A program made the translations under genes and the position numbers. Source: Diphasiastrum complanatum (lineage: Eukaryota > Streptophyta > Lycopodiopsida > Lycopodiales > Lycopodiaceae). Taken from it: 64,000 nt of DNA. This document shows, piece after piece, positions 8,800-20,216 of this stretch (the first letter of the stretch is position 1; every line of letters begins with the position of its first letter). The notes beneath the pieces are model-generated. The model saw only the letters and a program-made list of their open reading frames with translations, made no database searches and was not told the DNA's origin. Location of the stretch: the NCBI GenBank assembly GCA_029204225.1, contig CM055106.1, positions 49,796,908 to 49,860,907 on the forward strand, written 5' to 3'.

Positions 8800-9940
8800 A
8801 GGAAGATGAAGCTGCCTTTATGACCAAGGTTGGTGAACATCAGGATATTGACTCCTGGTACTTAGACTCCGGAACAACTCAACATATGACTCACCATTGA
8901 GACTGGTTCCAATGCTACAAGCCATTCACCCATTCAAGAGTTGTACAACTAAGAGACAACTCATTTTATTCTATCGAAGGTGAAGGAACAATCAAATTCA
9001 AGTTTCAGAAAGGTGATGAAAAGTTGTTGTCCAACGTTCTTCATGTTCTTAACCTTACCAAGAATATGCTTTCGATAAGCAGAATCACTGATTCTGGTTG
9101 AAGGGTCAAATTCGATACAGAAGGCTGCACAATTCTTGACAAATCCTGGAAGGTTCTAGCCTACGGAAGAAGAAGTGGCTATCTTTACAAACCTAGCCAC
9201 TGCTACTTTTCTAACAGTCAAGCTCTTCACACAGCCACTTCTGAATCAACTAACATGCTGTGGCATTTCAGACTTGGCCATCTTAACTTCAACAGTATTC
9301 AGCAAATGTCTGTTCAGAGTCTAGTACAAGATCTACCTTCTATCAACAAGCCAACTTCTCCATGTGAAGCTGTATTATTAGCAAGCATGCTAGAAGTCCC
9401 TTCATTTCAGATTCAGTTCATACTTCCAAAGGCTTGCTTGACCTTGTACATAACGACATTTGTGGCCCGATGCAGACTGCTTTGACAGGGGGAGCTCTCT
9501 ATTTCCTAACCTTCATCGATGATTTCTCTCGAAGGACTGTTACTTACTTTATGAAGAACAAATCTGAAGCATTTAAGTTCTTCAAGCAGTTGAAGGCATC
9601 TGCAAAAAACTAGGGCCAGAGGAAGATAAAGTCTCTATGCACAGATGGAGGGGGAGAGTACATCTCCACAGAATTCAAGGAGTTCTGCAAGGACAATGGA
9701 ATACATCAGCAATTTACAACCAGCTACTCACCTCAGTCCATTGGTATAGCTGAAAGGAAGAATCAGACACTCATCGAAAGTGCCAAGAGCATGTTGACCC
9801 ATGCCTCTCTTCCAAAGAAATTATGGGCATAAGTTATTACTACAGCTACCTATTTGTAGAATCTATCCATCACCAAAGCCTTGAATGGCAAGACACCTTA
9901 TGAGGTGTGAATAGAATTGAACCCATCACTCAAAAATATT
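8800..9940 (+). pseudogene. Copia-B protease and integrase, broken
   Basis: Protease: DSWYLDSGTTQHM near 8850-8888, with the catalytic DSG. The integrase zinc domain starts LWHFRLGHLNFNS at 9258. The catalytic core follows to about 9835, with D in HNDICGP, D in CTDGGGEYIS and E in GIAERKNQTL, all three present. Stops (for example TAA in LWA*VITT and TGA in YEV*IELN) and frame changes break it. The C-terminal part VFGCIAFAQIPEDL is open from 9944 to 10234. Confidence 0.8.
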
Positions 9941-10379
9941 TGAGTGTTTGGATGCATCGCTTTCGCTCAGATCCCTGAAGATCTAAGAAGAAAGCTAGAT
10001 GACAAGAGCAGGAAAATGATTCTCATCGGCTATTCCCCATACCACAAGGCATACAAGCTCTACAATCTGGATACCGAGAAGATATTCACTCGTAGAGACG
10101 TCATTTTTTTGGAAGACCGATTCATCGACCATAAGGGAAAATCTCTATCAACTTCCTATCCCAAAGCTGACAATTCGGAACTCAACATTAATCAACAACT
10201 CGCCTCCAACTCCGACAAAGAAACAGACCCTTGACAAGTCGAACCACATCAGAGGATTGAAATTCAACCCAGAAGATCGAACCAATCTAGATAGCCTCCA
10301 TCTCAGATGATCTAGTCTGTTACTTTGTGCAGGAACCAAACACTGTTTCAGAGGCAATGTCGACACCTGATGTTGACTA

Positions 10380-11800
10380 GTGGAAAGCTGCAATGGACAC
10401 TGAATTTGATTCTCTCATCAAGAATCAAACATGCACTATTACTGAGCTACCAAAGGATTGAAATCCGATTCCATGCAAATGGATCTTCAAAGCGAAGTAT
10501 GATGCTGAAGAAAGATTAAATCAATACAAGGCCACGCTTGTTGTCAAAGGGTTCTCCTAGATTCCAGATCTGGATTATTCAGAGACCTTCAGCCCTGTCG
10601 TTAGGCATGCTTTGATTCGTCTACTACTCTCCTTTGTAGCTACAACCGATCTCGAAGTCCTACCTTCCTCAACGGGACTATCGAAGAGGAGATCTATATG
10701 TTACAGCCCTGGATACGAGCTCAGGGGCAAGGAGCACCTAGCATGCAAAATCCACAAGGCTCTACATGGTCTGAAACAGTCACCAAGAGCCTGGTTTCAG
10801 AAAATCAATGCATTTCTAATCGAGAATGGTTCTATTCCAAACTCGGCAGACTCAAATGTTTACTTCAAGTCTGTTTTTCCTTCTTTCATAATCATCACTC
10901 TTTATGTGGATGATACGTTACTTTTTAGTAACAATCTAAATTTATTGAAGGATACGAAATGCATGCTAGCACATGAGTACAAGATGACTGATACGGGTCT
11001 AGCCCATTACTGCCTTGGAATCCAGATTCATCGAAATCGATCCAGCAGACAAATTTATATCAGTCAACAACGATATCTCACTAATGTGCTGGAAAAATAT
11101 GGAATGACCAACTGCAAATCAAGCTACTTTCCACTCAACTCTGGTCTAACATTATTGAAGAAACAATGCCCTCAAACCGAGGCAGAAAAAGAGGAAATGA
11201 AGCTATATTCATTTCACTCCATTATCGGACCACTAATTATGCAATGCTCTACACTCGACCAAATCTTGCATACTCAATCAGTTCACTTAGCCAGTTCCTA
11301 TCGAATCCAAGTTCAACCCATTGAAAAGCACTCATAAAGCTCATGAAGTATGTCCAAGCAACAAAACATCTTAGCATCTGTTATGGAGGTAGCCAACCTG
11401 CCAATATTCTCAAAGGATACACAGATGCAGATTGGGCAGGAGATATCGACACCAGAAGATCGGCTTTTGGATTTGTATTCTTATACAATCAAGGCCCAAT
11501 CTCATGGAACAGCCGAAAACAGACCTCAATAGCATTATCATCAATCAAATCAGAATACATAGCTGTCACAAATGCTACCAAGGAGGCAATTTGACTAAGA
11601 AACCTGCTTGTAGATATCGACCTTGCTCAACCACATCCAACGACAATCTATTGTGACAATCAAAGCACAATTGCACTATCTTTAAATTCAAGATTTCACT
11701 CTCGAAGCAAACATATCAAAATCAAGTATCACTACCTTAGAGATAGTGTCATTGGTTTACTACAAGACATATCTTATGGCAGCAGATTACTTCACGAAAG
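10380..11800 (+). pseudogene. Copia-B reverse transcriptase and RNase H, broken
   Basis: RT motifs in order: CKWIFKAKYD, YKATLVVKGFS, LDYSETFSPVV, a damaged FLNGTIEEEIYMLQP, HKALHGLKQSPRAWF, then LYVDDTLLF near 10900 with both catalytic aspartates. RNase H follows: YTDADWAGD, SSIKSEYIA, then YCDNQSTIAL, with D, E and D retained. The longest frame is 10612-11337. Several stops and shifts separate the motifs. Confidence 0.8.
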
Positions 11801-11809
11801 CACTATCAA

Positions 11810-12468
11810 AGGAGACATATGACACATGGCATCAATCTATTGATTGCATGAGCCACATCCTTTGGTTAGGTGTCACATCCCATGTGTAGAGGACAGCTCA
11901 CATGTGTAGAATAAGTTGAAATAGATGAATCTTGACTTCTAGAAGATTTTCAAGTAGATCTCCATATAGAAGGAAAATGGACCAAAAGTGCTCAAAATAG
12001 AAGGTTTTGTCCAAGTGTCAGTTTTGCATGATGAATCATCATATGACAAAGGACCTTCACACATGTGGGAGCAAAGGGATGATCAGTACCACGAGCTCCC
12101 ACTTATTGTATATATAGAGCCACATATGGCCATAATCATTGTGAGACACCAATCTTGATTTTGGAAGCAATTTTGAGTGATTCTCTCCATTTGTCTACAT
12201 TCGTTTTGATTGTTTTGAGGTGCTATCAATGTGTACTTGATTTTTAGGTTGGAGTCCGTACTCAGACAGGGTTTCACACGTGGGAAACAAGAAAGTACAC
12301 CTACCTTCAATTAATGATTGTTCTTGTTAGGATTTTGTGTCTAGAATTGATCTAGATTGATCTTAATCTCAAGTAGATTGATAGACCAAGTAATCTAACA
12401 ACCAATCCCTCTTGAGGATCAGATTAGGATCCACTCTTGGTCCTTTTTGTACTTTTTCTATAGGACAA
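11810..12468 (+). repeat. LTR-like insertion within the Copia-B 3' end
   Basis: This ~650-bp block replaces the internal 3' end and the start of the Copia-B 3' LTR. It contains a TATA-like string (GTATATATAGAGCC, near 12107), CACATGTG and CACACGTGGG motifs like those in the Copia-A LTR, and no coding sequence. A TG start near 11820 is possible, but no CA end or target duplication was found, so its class is uncertain. Confidence 0.45.
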
Positions 12469-12471
12469 ATC

Positions 12472-12935
12472 AGACCAGGCCGAACTATCTGAACTATTTG
12501 ATGAGTCCGAACTATCTGACTTCGTCATCAGGGAAAAGTCAATCCAAGACTTTATGGCAATTCACCTACTTGTACATTGTCTTTATTATCTAAAGGCGGT
12601 TATCAACTATAAGGCGGTTGTAATTAATTAAGTAGGTAGAAAAGCACTGACCTGAAAGACTTGAAATATCTTGTAAATAAATATCTTTCAGTTAGTTATC
12701 TATAAAAGAAGAAAGCTCTAAAAAGGAAAGCGCCTCACAAAATTGCGCTAACTAGCTTCACGCCCAAGTAGTCACCTTCTGATTTTTATCACGAGTATAA
12801 TTTTACACTATCATTTTTGGTTCTATTGAACATTACTACTATTTATTCATCTTGATTATTGCTGGTAACTATTGCACTTCCAATCTACAACCGTCCGTTG
12901 TTCTACTTCCGCTGCTATCCCACTAATTTATGATA
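12472..12935 (+). repeat. Copia-B 3' LTR, 5'-truncated
   Basis: Matches 7170-7780 of the 5' LTR (GTCCGAACTATCTGACTT through CTATCCCACTAATTTATG), without the 137-bp extra block. Its last bases are ATA instead of ACA, consistent with one transition at the LTR end. Confidence 0.8.
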
Positions 12936-12941
12936 CTATAG

Positions 12942-13573
12942 TGATTACGTAGCCAAACAATAAAGTATCAAATTATCAGACAAAAACAATATGAGATTTA
13001 TCAGCTACAAAAGAATCACATAGATGCATACATTCTGACATAATACTGAACGCAATAAAGGATAGATTGATTCAACATGAAACAAATGATGATGAGTACA
13101 AGACAATTGCAGATAGAAATCGCATACTCTAAGCTATCTCTGAGTAACTGAAGATCTCTGTCTGAATTTTCACTTTCGTTGAATCAACAGTAAGCGCTGA
13201 TAGCAAAACTCTAAATGAACTCTAAGGAACTAAGCTAGAATGCTCAAGAGTGTTCAAGCTTGAAAGCTTGAGAGAGCTGCTACGTATTTCTAAAATAATA
13301 GAAGTATGATCAACTATTTATACTAAGCAAATAAATGTAGCTAGTCCAATAGGACAACTAATTAGGTCGTAGATCTTAATGACCAGTTGGCCATAGTGAG
13401 TTGGCATCCATCCAATTAGTACTTTTTGGAAATTTACTTGTGGAATCCACCTGTGAGCGACTTTCGTGTACTTCTGCAGAATGTTTAGAAACATGCATAA
13501 AACTGCAGAGCTGGGTAATGTAGTGGATGAAGATTAAAAACGATTAATCGATCATCAGGAGAATAATTCAACA
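12942..13573 (-). repeat. Copia-C copy C1 LTR (632 bp)
   Basis: On the minus strand it starts TGTTGAATTATTC and ends GGCTACGTAATCA. The polypurine tract CAGATTAAGGGGGAG abuts its start (13574-13588 on the plus strand). It aligns with the LTR of C2 (51108-52149). Leader sequence lies beyond its other end, as in C2. Confidence 0.8.
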
Positions 13574-14778
13574 CTCCCCCTTAATCTGAATCCATGAATG
13601 CTTTGAGCTTCAAACTTAGTTCTGCACAAAATTTCTTGTGTGCATCCAAGCTTAATGCTTTAGTAAAAATATCAGTTGTCATATCTTGCGTTTGACAATA
13701 CTGCAAGTCAACTTCTTTGTCAAGAACCTTGCTTCTGACATAGTGATACTTAATCTCAATGTGCTTACTCCTAGAATGAAATTTAGGATTGGCTGATAAA
13801 GCAATGGCACTTTGAATAGAATTGTTGGAGCATATTGATTCAGACTGATATCTGAAAGTAAGTTTCTCAACTATATTGCTTCCTTTGTAGCTTGAAAGGC
13901 TGTGAAAGATTCAGTGGAAGATAGAGCTATCGAAGTTTTCTTGCGACCATTCCATGAAATAGCACCATTGTTGAGGAAGAATGTAAATCCTGAAGTGGAT
14001 TTACGAGTGTCTACATCTCCTGCCCCCAACTTGCATTTGAAAAACCACTGAGAATATTGAATTTGTCATTGTCGACTCCTCTATAACAAATGCAAAAGTC
14101 CATAGTAGCTCAAAGATATCTCATGACTCTGATAAGAGCCTTCCAATGTGTTATACTAGGATTGGTCATATACTGACTCAAGGAACTGATTGCAAAAGCT
14201 ATGTTTGATCTGGCACAAATCATTGCGTACATAAGAGATCCTATTATCGAATGATAAGGATACTCACGCATCTGTTCCTTCTCTTTGATTATTTGGGGAC
14301 ACTGGTCCTTCGACATCTTGAATCCTGGATCCATTGGTGAGAGAGCTAATTTGCAATTCATCAGATTATATCTGATTAAGACATTGTGAATGTATCTTTG
14401 TTGAGAAATATAGATCAACTTCTATTTTCAGTATCTTTGAATTTGAATACCTAGACAGTAATGAGCTTCGCCTAGATCAGTCATGTCAAATTCAAAAGAT
14501 AAAATTATTTTAGCTTCCTTTATCAAAGCAAACTATTGCTGAAAAGTAATGTGTCATCCACATACAAAGTGATTATAATAAAGAAATGTTGCACTAAATT
14601 GAAGTAGACATTTGAATCTGAATAGGTTGGTGTGTAGCTATGATCAATAAGAAAAATATTGATCCTCTAAAACCATGCTCGAGCAAATTGCTTCAAGCCA
14701 TAAAGTGCTTTATGGAGTTTACACACATGATTGTGTTTACCTTTGATATTGTAACCTTCAGGTTGCACCTGTCGTAAA
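13574..14778 (-). pseudogene. Copia-C copy C1 RT C-terminal half and RNase H
   Basis: Minus-strand RT pieces: [11 protein letters not shown] near 14760, [11 protein letters not shown] near 14715, LYVDDTLLFSN near 14560, then RYIHNVLIRYNLMNCK and YHSIIGSLMYAM within 14110-14418. RNase H and the terminal DIFTKALSLDAHKKF block follow down to the polypurine tract. Many stops are present. The N-terminal half of pol is missing or replaced. Confidence 0.75.
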
Positions 14779-15022
14779 TCGAGAGGACAGGCAGTGGAAG
14801 CTTGAGCATAGGCGTGTAGGAACAAAAACGCAACAGTTAGCAGCAGAAATATTCAACATAAATTATTTATACAAAATTGCACAAATGAACAATACAGTAG
14901 TGAGACAAAAATTGCAGCTGGTTGTAAATTGTTGATGTATCTCGTTGGCCTTGCAGAACTCCTTGAATTCTGTGGAGATACACTCTCCCCCTCCATCTAT
15001 GCATAGAGCCTTGATCTTCTCA
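14779..15022 (-). pseudogene. Chimeric Copia scrap: integrase core fragment plus LTR-end-like sequence
   Basis: 15022-14925 (minus) encodes KIKALCIDGGGECISTEF then KEFCKANEIHQQFTTS, homologous to the Copia-B integrase core, with the second catalytic Asp in the D of IDGGG. It joins ~145 bp ending CGATTTACGACA, like the end of the Copia-B 5' LTR, which joins the C1 RT directly. The order IN, LTR end, RT is not a normal element order. Confidence 0.5.
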
Positions 15023-15377
15023 CCCGACAGGTTAGAGCCCATTCCCCAAGAGCTTAACCCATTCACGTTTACGCAAGAAACACTCAGAACCACAAGTCGT
15101 GACAGATATGAAAACAACCAGTTCTTGGACCGAATGGTCCTGACGGCATACCGCTGGCGTCCCGGGATACGACCTCAACTATGTGCCAGATCAAAAAGTT
15201 TGAAGCGGCCTTACAACTGGCGCTTTTACCAAACACTGAAACCCAGAAGGTAACCAGAGTCAGTTTGAGAAAAATCCCACTTTATTGATAAATCTGAGAA
15301 GGTTACATTTCAAGTGTGTGACCGACCCTAGTCTCTGGGGCGCTGGTATGCCAAGGCGGGTGCCAAGACAACATTCC
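15023..15377 (-). repeat. LARD-A A2 3' LTR, distal part
   Basis: Inverted match to about 2345-2735 of A1, including AAAGTGGGATTTTTCTC and the GGTAAAAGCGCCAGTTG string. It is interrupted at the target site ATTCC (15373-15377) and truncated at 15023, where integrase sequence begins. Confidence 0.85.
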
Positions 15378-16241
15378 TGAAAAATATTACAGTTTTTAGG
15401 ACAATAATGATTGTACTTTACAATCATAGAGAATTATTGGTTGCTTAATCAATATATCTATCAAGTTCTACACATTAGATCTTGATCTAGATTCACTACA
15501 CTTGGATTTAAGCAAGAGCAATGGATCAACACATCATTTTTTAGTGAGAGCGGCCTCACACGTGTGGAGTACTGTCCACTGTACGGCCTGCACCTGAAAC
15601 AACAAGTACAATGATACTAGATAGCAATCATACATAAAAATCACAAGACAAATGACTAGAAATCTCACAAAAGCGTAGAGTGCAAAAGTCTCATCAATCT
15701 TCTTAGCAAAACGATGATCCTCTTATGGATCAAGTACATCCATGAGTCTGGTACAGTCCAGCAGGCCTTCACACACGTGTAAAGAGTGCCACATCACTCA
15801 GATCTATCCATTTGATCCATCCTTGATCCTTATCCAATAGTTGACCTTCTAGAATATGACTAAAATCCAAAAAGCTAGTCTCCTAGAATATAGGAATATT
15901 CCCTACAAAATAGGATCTAAGAAAAATGGTCAACTCTTATCTTCTAGTACTCTATACACACGTGTGAACATCCACTTGCCATGTGGGAGCATTTACTCAT
16001 GCACATGCAAGGAAAAGCTAATTTGTAGGTGACTAGTCAACTTGACTAAAAACTAGTCATTTCATGTTCACACTAACTAGAATGATACAAAATCAATTTG
16101 GATATATACAAAGATGAAAAGTACATCCTTTCACACGTGGGAACAGGCTCCACACATATGAAATCAGATCATCAACATATTCCAATGTTTGATCAATATT
16201 TACATGAACCAATGTCAAGTGAGAAGTGACAATTTTCAACA
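15378..16241 (-). repeat. Copia-A 3' LTR (864 bp)
   Basis: Minus strand TGTTGAAAATTGTC to ACTGTAATATTTTTCA. It contains several copies of the palindrome CACACGTGTG or one-base variants, matching those in the 5' LTR. Confidence 0.9.
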
Positions 16242-16254
16242 CTCCTCCTCACTT

Positions 16255-18267
16255 CTAACTTGGCAAATCTAGTGTACGTCTATCTACAATTCCAAGAGCA
16301 TATCTTAACTTAAAAAATGGATCTTTGGACAATGGTTTGGTTAAGATATCAGCTATGCATTCGGATGATGGTACATGATGTAGTTGCACTTCCTTGGATT
16401 GTACCTTCTCCCTCACAAAGTGGTGAGCTATCTCAATATGCTTTGTTCTAGCATGGAAGATAGGATTTGAAGCAATTTGTTGAGAAGCTTGATTGTCACA
16501 AAATATGTAAGGGATCTTCTCGGCCTCTAGAACATGTAGTTCCATCAAGAGTATTTTTAGCCATAGGAGCTCTTTGGTTGTTGAAGTCAATGCCTCGGCT
16601 TCACAAGAAGATAGTGAGATTGTATCTTGCTTTTTGGAAAGCCAAGATATCACTCCTCCACAAAGAAATGTTGCAAATGCACTAATGGACTTCCTATCCA
16701 TCTTGTCACCTGCAAAATCTGAATCCGAGTAGGCTCTCAAGTGCAAGTTAGATCCTTCATAAAGTATGCCAAAAAATCTAGTACTAGAAACATATCTAAG
16801 TACTCTCTTGGCACTTTTCCAATGATGAACTAAAGGAGCTTGCATACTTTGACTCAACTTGCTTACACAAAAACTTAAGTCAGTTCTAGTGATGGTTAAA
16901 TAGATTAGAGAGCCTGTAAGCTTCCTAAAGAGGGTGATGTCCTCAAAGGATGCTTCATGACCTTCATTAGTTGCTTTCACAACATGCTCCATAGGGGTGT
17001 CAATCCCCTTATAATCTTTCATACCAAATCTTTCAAAAATGGAAGTAGCATACTTAGATTGACTTATGAAAGTACAATTGCTACTTCTAGCCACTTCTAT
17101 CCCAAGTATAAACTTTAGGAGGCCTAGATCTACCATCTTGAACTCACTAGATAAGTCAACTTTTACTTTGCCTATGCCATCATCATCATTTCCTATCATA
17201 ATGATGTCATCAACATAAAGAACCAAAATGATGATCTTTTCTTCATTACATTTGAAATATAAAGAAGCTTCATAAGCACTTAGTACAAAGCCAAGGGAAT
17301 AGAGAAAATCACGCAACCTAGAGTACCAAGTTCTAGGTGCTTGCTTCAAGCCATATAGGCTCTTACTTAAGTAGCACACCTTTTGCTCCTCACCAACCTT
17401 GATGAAGCCCTCAGGTTGCATCATGTAGATTTCCTCTTCTAAGAAGCCATTCAAGAAGGCATTTGTCACATCCATTTGGTAGAGATCCCATTTGAACAAA
17501 GTAGCAATGCAAATGATTAATCTAATAGTTACAAGCTTAGCTACAGGTGCAAATGTTTCTTTATAATCCAATCCTTTTATTTGGAGAAATCCCTTAGCAA
17601 CAAGCCTAGTTTCGTACTTACTAATAGATCCATATTGATTGTACTTAATTCTATAGATCCACTTACATGCAGGTGGTTTCTTTCCTCTTGGAAGATTTAC
17701 AAGATTCCAAGTATGATTCTCTTCTAATGCATCATACTCTACTTGCATTGCATCTCTCCAAACTTTAGATTTATATGCTTCTTCAAAAGATGATGGTTCT
17801 TCAAGCAATGTAGCTAAAAAATAGTAAGAGGTAGAAGATGTAGAGCCTTCCTTTTGCTTTCCCTTGTCCACATAGGTAGGCCTTGAGAGCTCAAACTTGC
17901 TCCTTGATGATCTTCTCGGCCCCTTTTGACTCGGATCCAAATCTCCATCCTCGGGTTTGTCATGATCCTCCTCGGGTTTGTCAAGATCCTCCTTGGATTT
18001 GTCAAGATCTTCAATGCACAATGGGTTAGATCCATTTGACAAGCTCTTAGCAAATTGTGACTCATCAAAAAGTACATCCTTGCTTACCTTTACTTTCTTG
18101 GATGTAGGATCATATATCCTATATCCCTTGCTATTTTCTCCATAGCCAACAAAGATTCCTTTGAAGGAGGTAGCATCTTCTTTCCTTCTAGTCTCCAAAG
18201 GAATGTTTACATAACAAGTACATCCAAAGATCTTAAAATCTTTTACACTGGGTTTCTTATCAAACAA
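16255..18267 (-). CDS. Copia-A integrase C-terminus, reverse transcriptase and RNase H (670 aa, intact frame)
   Basis: The longest open frame in the window. Residues 1-70 are the integrase C-terminal part (KDFKIFGCTCYVNIP, then KGIFVGYGENSKGYR). A linker with three EDLDKPE-like repeats follows (about 87-108). The RT runs from about 170 to 420: KWIYRIKYNQYGS, RLVAKGFLQIKGLDY, FAPVAKLVTIR, MDVTNAFLNGFLEEEIYM, LYGLKQAPRTWY and the catalytic YVDDI at 351-355. RNase H follows from about 515: YSDSDFAGD, SSCEAEALTS, FCDNQASQQIA, ending near the polypurine tract. The catalytic residues are present. It lacks its own start, since gag-pol is one polyprotein in Copia; expression would need the upstream lesions to be absent. 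It copies element RNA into DNA inside cytoplasmic virus-like particles. Confidence 0.85.
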   Translation of the reverse strand: MFDKKPSVKDFKIFGCTCYVNIPLETRRKEDATSFKGIFVGYGENSKGYRIYDPTSKKVKVSKDVLFDESQFAKSLSNGSNPLCIEDLDKSKEDLDKPEEDHDKPEDGDLDPSQKGPRRSSRSKFELSRPTYVDKGKQKEGSTSSTSYYFLATLLEEPSSFEEAYKSKVWRDAMQVEYDALEENHTWNLVNLPRGKKPPACKWIYRIKYNQYGSISKYETRLVAKGFLQIKGLDYKETFAPVAKLVTIRLIICIATLFKWDLYQMDVTNAFLNGFLEEEIYMMQPEGFIKVGEEQKVCYLSKSLYGLKQAPRTWYSRLRDFLYSLGFVLSAYEASLYFKCNEEKIIILVLYVDDIIMIGNDDDGIGKVKVDLSSEFKMVDLGLLKFILGIEVARSSNCTFISQSKYATSIFERFGMKDYKGIDTPMEHVVKATNEGHEASFEDITLFRKLTGSLIYLTITRTDLSFCVSKLSQSMQAPLVHHWKSAKRVLRYVSSTRFFGILYEGSNLHLRAYSDSDFAGDKMDRKSISAFATFLCGGVISWLSKKQDTISLSSCEAEALTSTTKELLWLKILLMELHVLEAEKIPYIFCDNQASQQIASNPIFHARTKHIEIAHHFVREKVQSKEVQLHHVPSSECIADILTKPLSKDPFFKLRYALGIVDRRTLDLPS

Positions 18268-18289
18268 GGCTTGATAAGGTGAGATCCCT

Positions 18290-18896
18290 CTATAGCACTA
18301 CTAGGAAGTCTATTACACAATAATTAGCACATGTTATGGCTTCTCCCCAAAATGAGATGGGAAGTGATGCATCAAGCCTCAAGGACTTTGCACACTCACA
18401 TAGACTCCTATTTTTCCTCTCTGCCACCCCATTTTGTTGAGGGGTGTAGGAACAAGTGTATTGTAACTTAATACCATTGATCTCACAAAAGTCTTTCATT
18501 TTATTGGAGGTGTACTCTCCTTCATTATCACGTCTTAGTGCTTTGATAGAAGTACTAAGTTGTTTCTCTACTAGAGACTTGAACTTAATGAAAGCTTCAT
18601 AAACAAGACTTTTCTTTGATAGTAACTCAATCCATGTGAATCTAGTACAATCATCTATAAAAGCTACATACATCAAGGCACCTCCATTACTTGCATGTGA
18701 AAAACTATGTACATCAGAATGTATGAGATCCAAGGGAGAGAGAGATCTTGATGAAGATCTCTTATAAGAAGACTTGTGTGACTTTGCAAGGCCACATCTT
18801 TCCACACTTCTCGAAAGCTCTTGGTAGGCCGAGAGCTAGTTCCTTGCTTGCCATTGACTCCATAGATTGAAGATTAGGATGGCCTAATCTCTTATG
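18290..18896 (-). pseudogene. Copia-A integrase zinc domain and catalytic core, frame-broken
   Basis: The zinc-binding part reads *HKRLGHPNLQSM near 18890, with TGA in place of the tryptophan codon of WHKRLGHPN. A frame change follows before the core at 18805-18290: D in LIHSDVHSF, D in ALRRDNEGEYTS and E in GVAERKNRSL, the DDE catalytic set. The core ends FWGEAITCANYC and meets another frame change before the 670-residue frame. The enzyme would insert element cDNA in the nucleus. Confidence 0.8.
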
Positions 18897-19421
18897 TCAA
18901 AGCTCCACTTGAGTTAGCTCCTCCCTAGCCAAGTTCACACTTTCACTTGCAGCATTAGCATCCAACTTGAAAAGTCTACCTTGCTTAATGCCACTAGCTA
19001 TGCACTTATCATTTTTCAAGATGGAACAAACTCCATTCTTGAAATGTACATCTAGTCCATTGTCCATTAATTGTCCTACACTAAGCAAATTTCTTGAAAT
19101 GGTAGGAACATACAAAACATTATCTAGATCTATCCTTTTAGATGTGCCTAGGCAAAGAGGTATAGATCCTATGCCATCTATCTTGCATGCTTGATTACTA
19201 GCAGTGTACATTGACTTCTTAGAGTCATTACAAGATATAAGAGTAGAAAAATAATGCTTGTTAAAGGACATGTGAAAACTAGCCCCACTATCTATCCACC
19301 ATGTGTCTTGACTTGAAGTTGGTGTAGATGCAACCATTAAGGATGTGTTGAATCCATCCTCATCTTCTTCCTCTTGAGCAATGTTCCCTTGATCTCCTTT
19401 GGCTTGTTGATTCTTCTTCAA
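18897..19421 (-). CDS. Copia-A protease domain (open segment of gag-pol)
   Basis: About 174 residues in the same frame as gag, separated from it only by the TGA at 19443-19445. It starts just after the zinc knuckle (YLKKNQQAKGDQG). The aspartic protease motif WWIDSGASFHMS carries the catalytic DSG. RNLLSVGQLMDNGLDVHF is the conserved block after the flap region. It would cleave the gag-pol polyprotein. The first residue is set by the upstream stop, not by a true initiation codon. Confidence 0.8.
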   Translation of the reverse strand: MKKNQQAKGDQGNIAQEEEDEDGFNTSLMVASTPTSSQDTWWIDSGASFHMSFNKHYFSTLISCNDSKKSMYTASNQACKIDGIGSIPLCLGTSKRIDLDNVLYVPTISRNLLSVGQLMDNGLDVHFKNGVCSILKNDKCIASGIKQGRLFKLDANAASESVNLAREELTQVEL

Positions 19422-19424
19422 GTA

Positions 19425-20216
19425 GCATTCTGAGGCAAAGTGTCATTTCTTTCCACAAAAGAAACACTTTAGTTTTGCCTTGTTCTTCACTTTGCCTTTG
19501 GAGGTAGATCCTCCATTCTTCATCTCGGCATCCTTGCCTTGATTTTTCTTGAATGGATTTTGCTTCTTCTTGCCTTTAGATGTAAAGTTAGCTTTCTCCT
19601 CTCCTCCATTAAGTGACATGCTATCCATTCTTGTCTTGAGGTGTAGAAGCCTACTCTCCTCGGCCACAAGAACATTGTGCAACTTTTCAATGGATGGAAG
19701 AGAGTCTTGAATGGCAAATGATTGGACTAAGTTGGTAAACTCATCACCTAGACCATTCAAGATGATTTGTACTAGTTCTTGATCTTGGATCTTCTCTCCT
19801 ATTGCACTTAACTCCTTGTTAAGAGATTTGATCCTAAGGACATACTCTTGTCCACTCTCTCCACTTCCTTTCATGCTTTGGAAAACTTGATTTCTTAGCA
19901 TCAGGATTCTTGAAGTATTGTTGGATTCATAAATGCTCTTTAATGAATCCCAAGCCTCTTTGGATGAGGTACAAGAAGACACCTCTTTCATGAGGTCATT
20001 GCATACATTTAACTTTATGCAATGTGGAGCTAATCTTGCTCTCTTCTTGTATTTGGCTTGTTCTTGGGGAGTTTGGGGCTCTTCCTCTATTCCTTGAACT
20101 ATGTCATATAGATCATGGATCACTAGGAGTGATTCCATTCTCACTTTCCAAATGGAATAATTTGTGGAAGTGAGTCTCAAACTTGATTCCATCAAATATC
20201 CACCCATGGATGACAT
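19425..20216 (-). CDS. Copia-A gag with nonsense codon in the zinc knuckle
   Basis: The frame opens MSSMGGYLMESSLRLTSTNY, then SIWKVRMESLL, the typical Copia gag (UBN2) N-terminus. It stays open for 257 residues. It contains a SKEAWDSLKSIY block, a RNQVFQSMKG block and a basic region GKKKQNPFKKNQGK. The CCHC knuckle is CFFCGKK-TGA-HFASEC (19425-19466): all four metal ligands are present but the stop at 19443-19445 cuts between the second Cys and the His. CGA to TGA or GGA to TGA would explain it. Gag would assemble the particle. Confidence 0.85.

Larger units (their letters stand above)
6765..12935 (+). mobile_element. Copia-B: Ty1/Copia element inserted into Copia-C
   Basis: Order: 16 bp of LTR tip, 121 bp of internal 3' end with polypurine tract, full 5' LTR (6902-7780), primer-binding site, gag, zinc knuckle, protease, integrase, RT, RNase H (to about 11800), an inserted LTR-like block, and a 5'-truncated 3' LTR (about 12472-12935). 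The gag-protease-integrase-RT-RNase H order defines Copia. Target duplication is CTACA (6760-6764) versus CTATA (12936-12940), one transition apart. Every coding region is broken by stops, so the copy is dead. Confidence 0.8.

Noticed and set aside
12931..12950. Primer-binding site of Copia-C (TAGTATCA next to the LTR end)
   Set aside because: After removing Copia-B, the bases belong partly to the Copia-B LTR end and its target duplication, so the match is coincidental.
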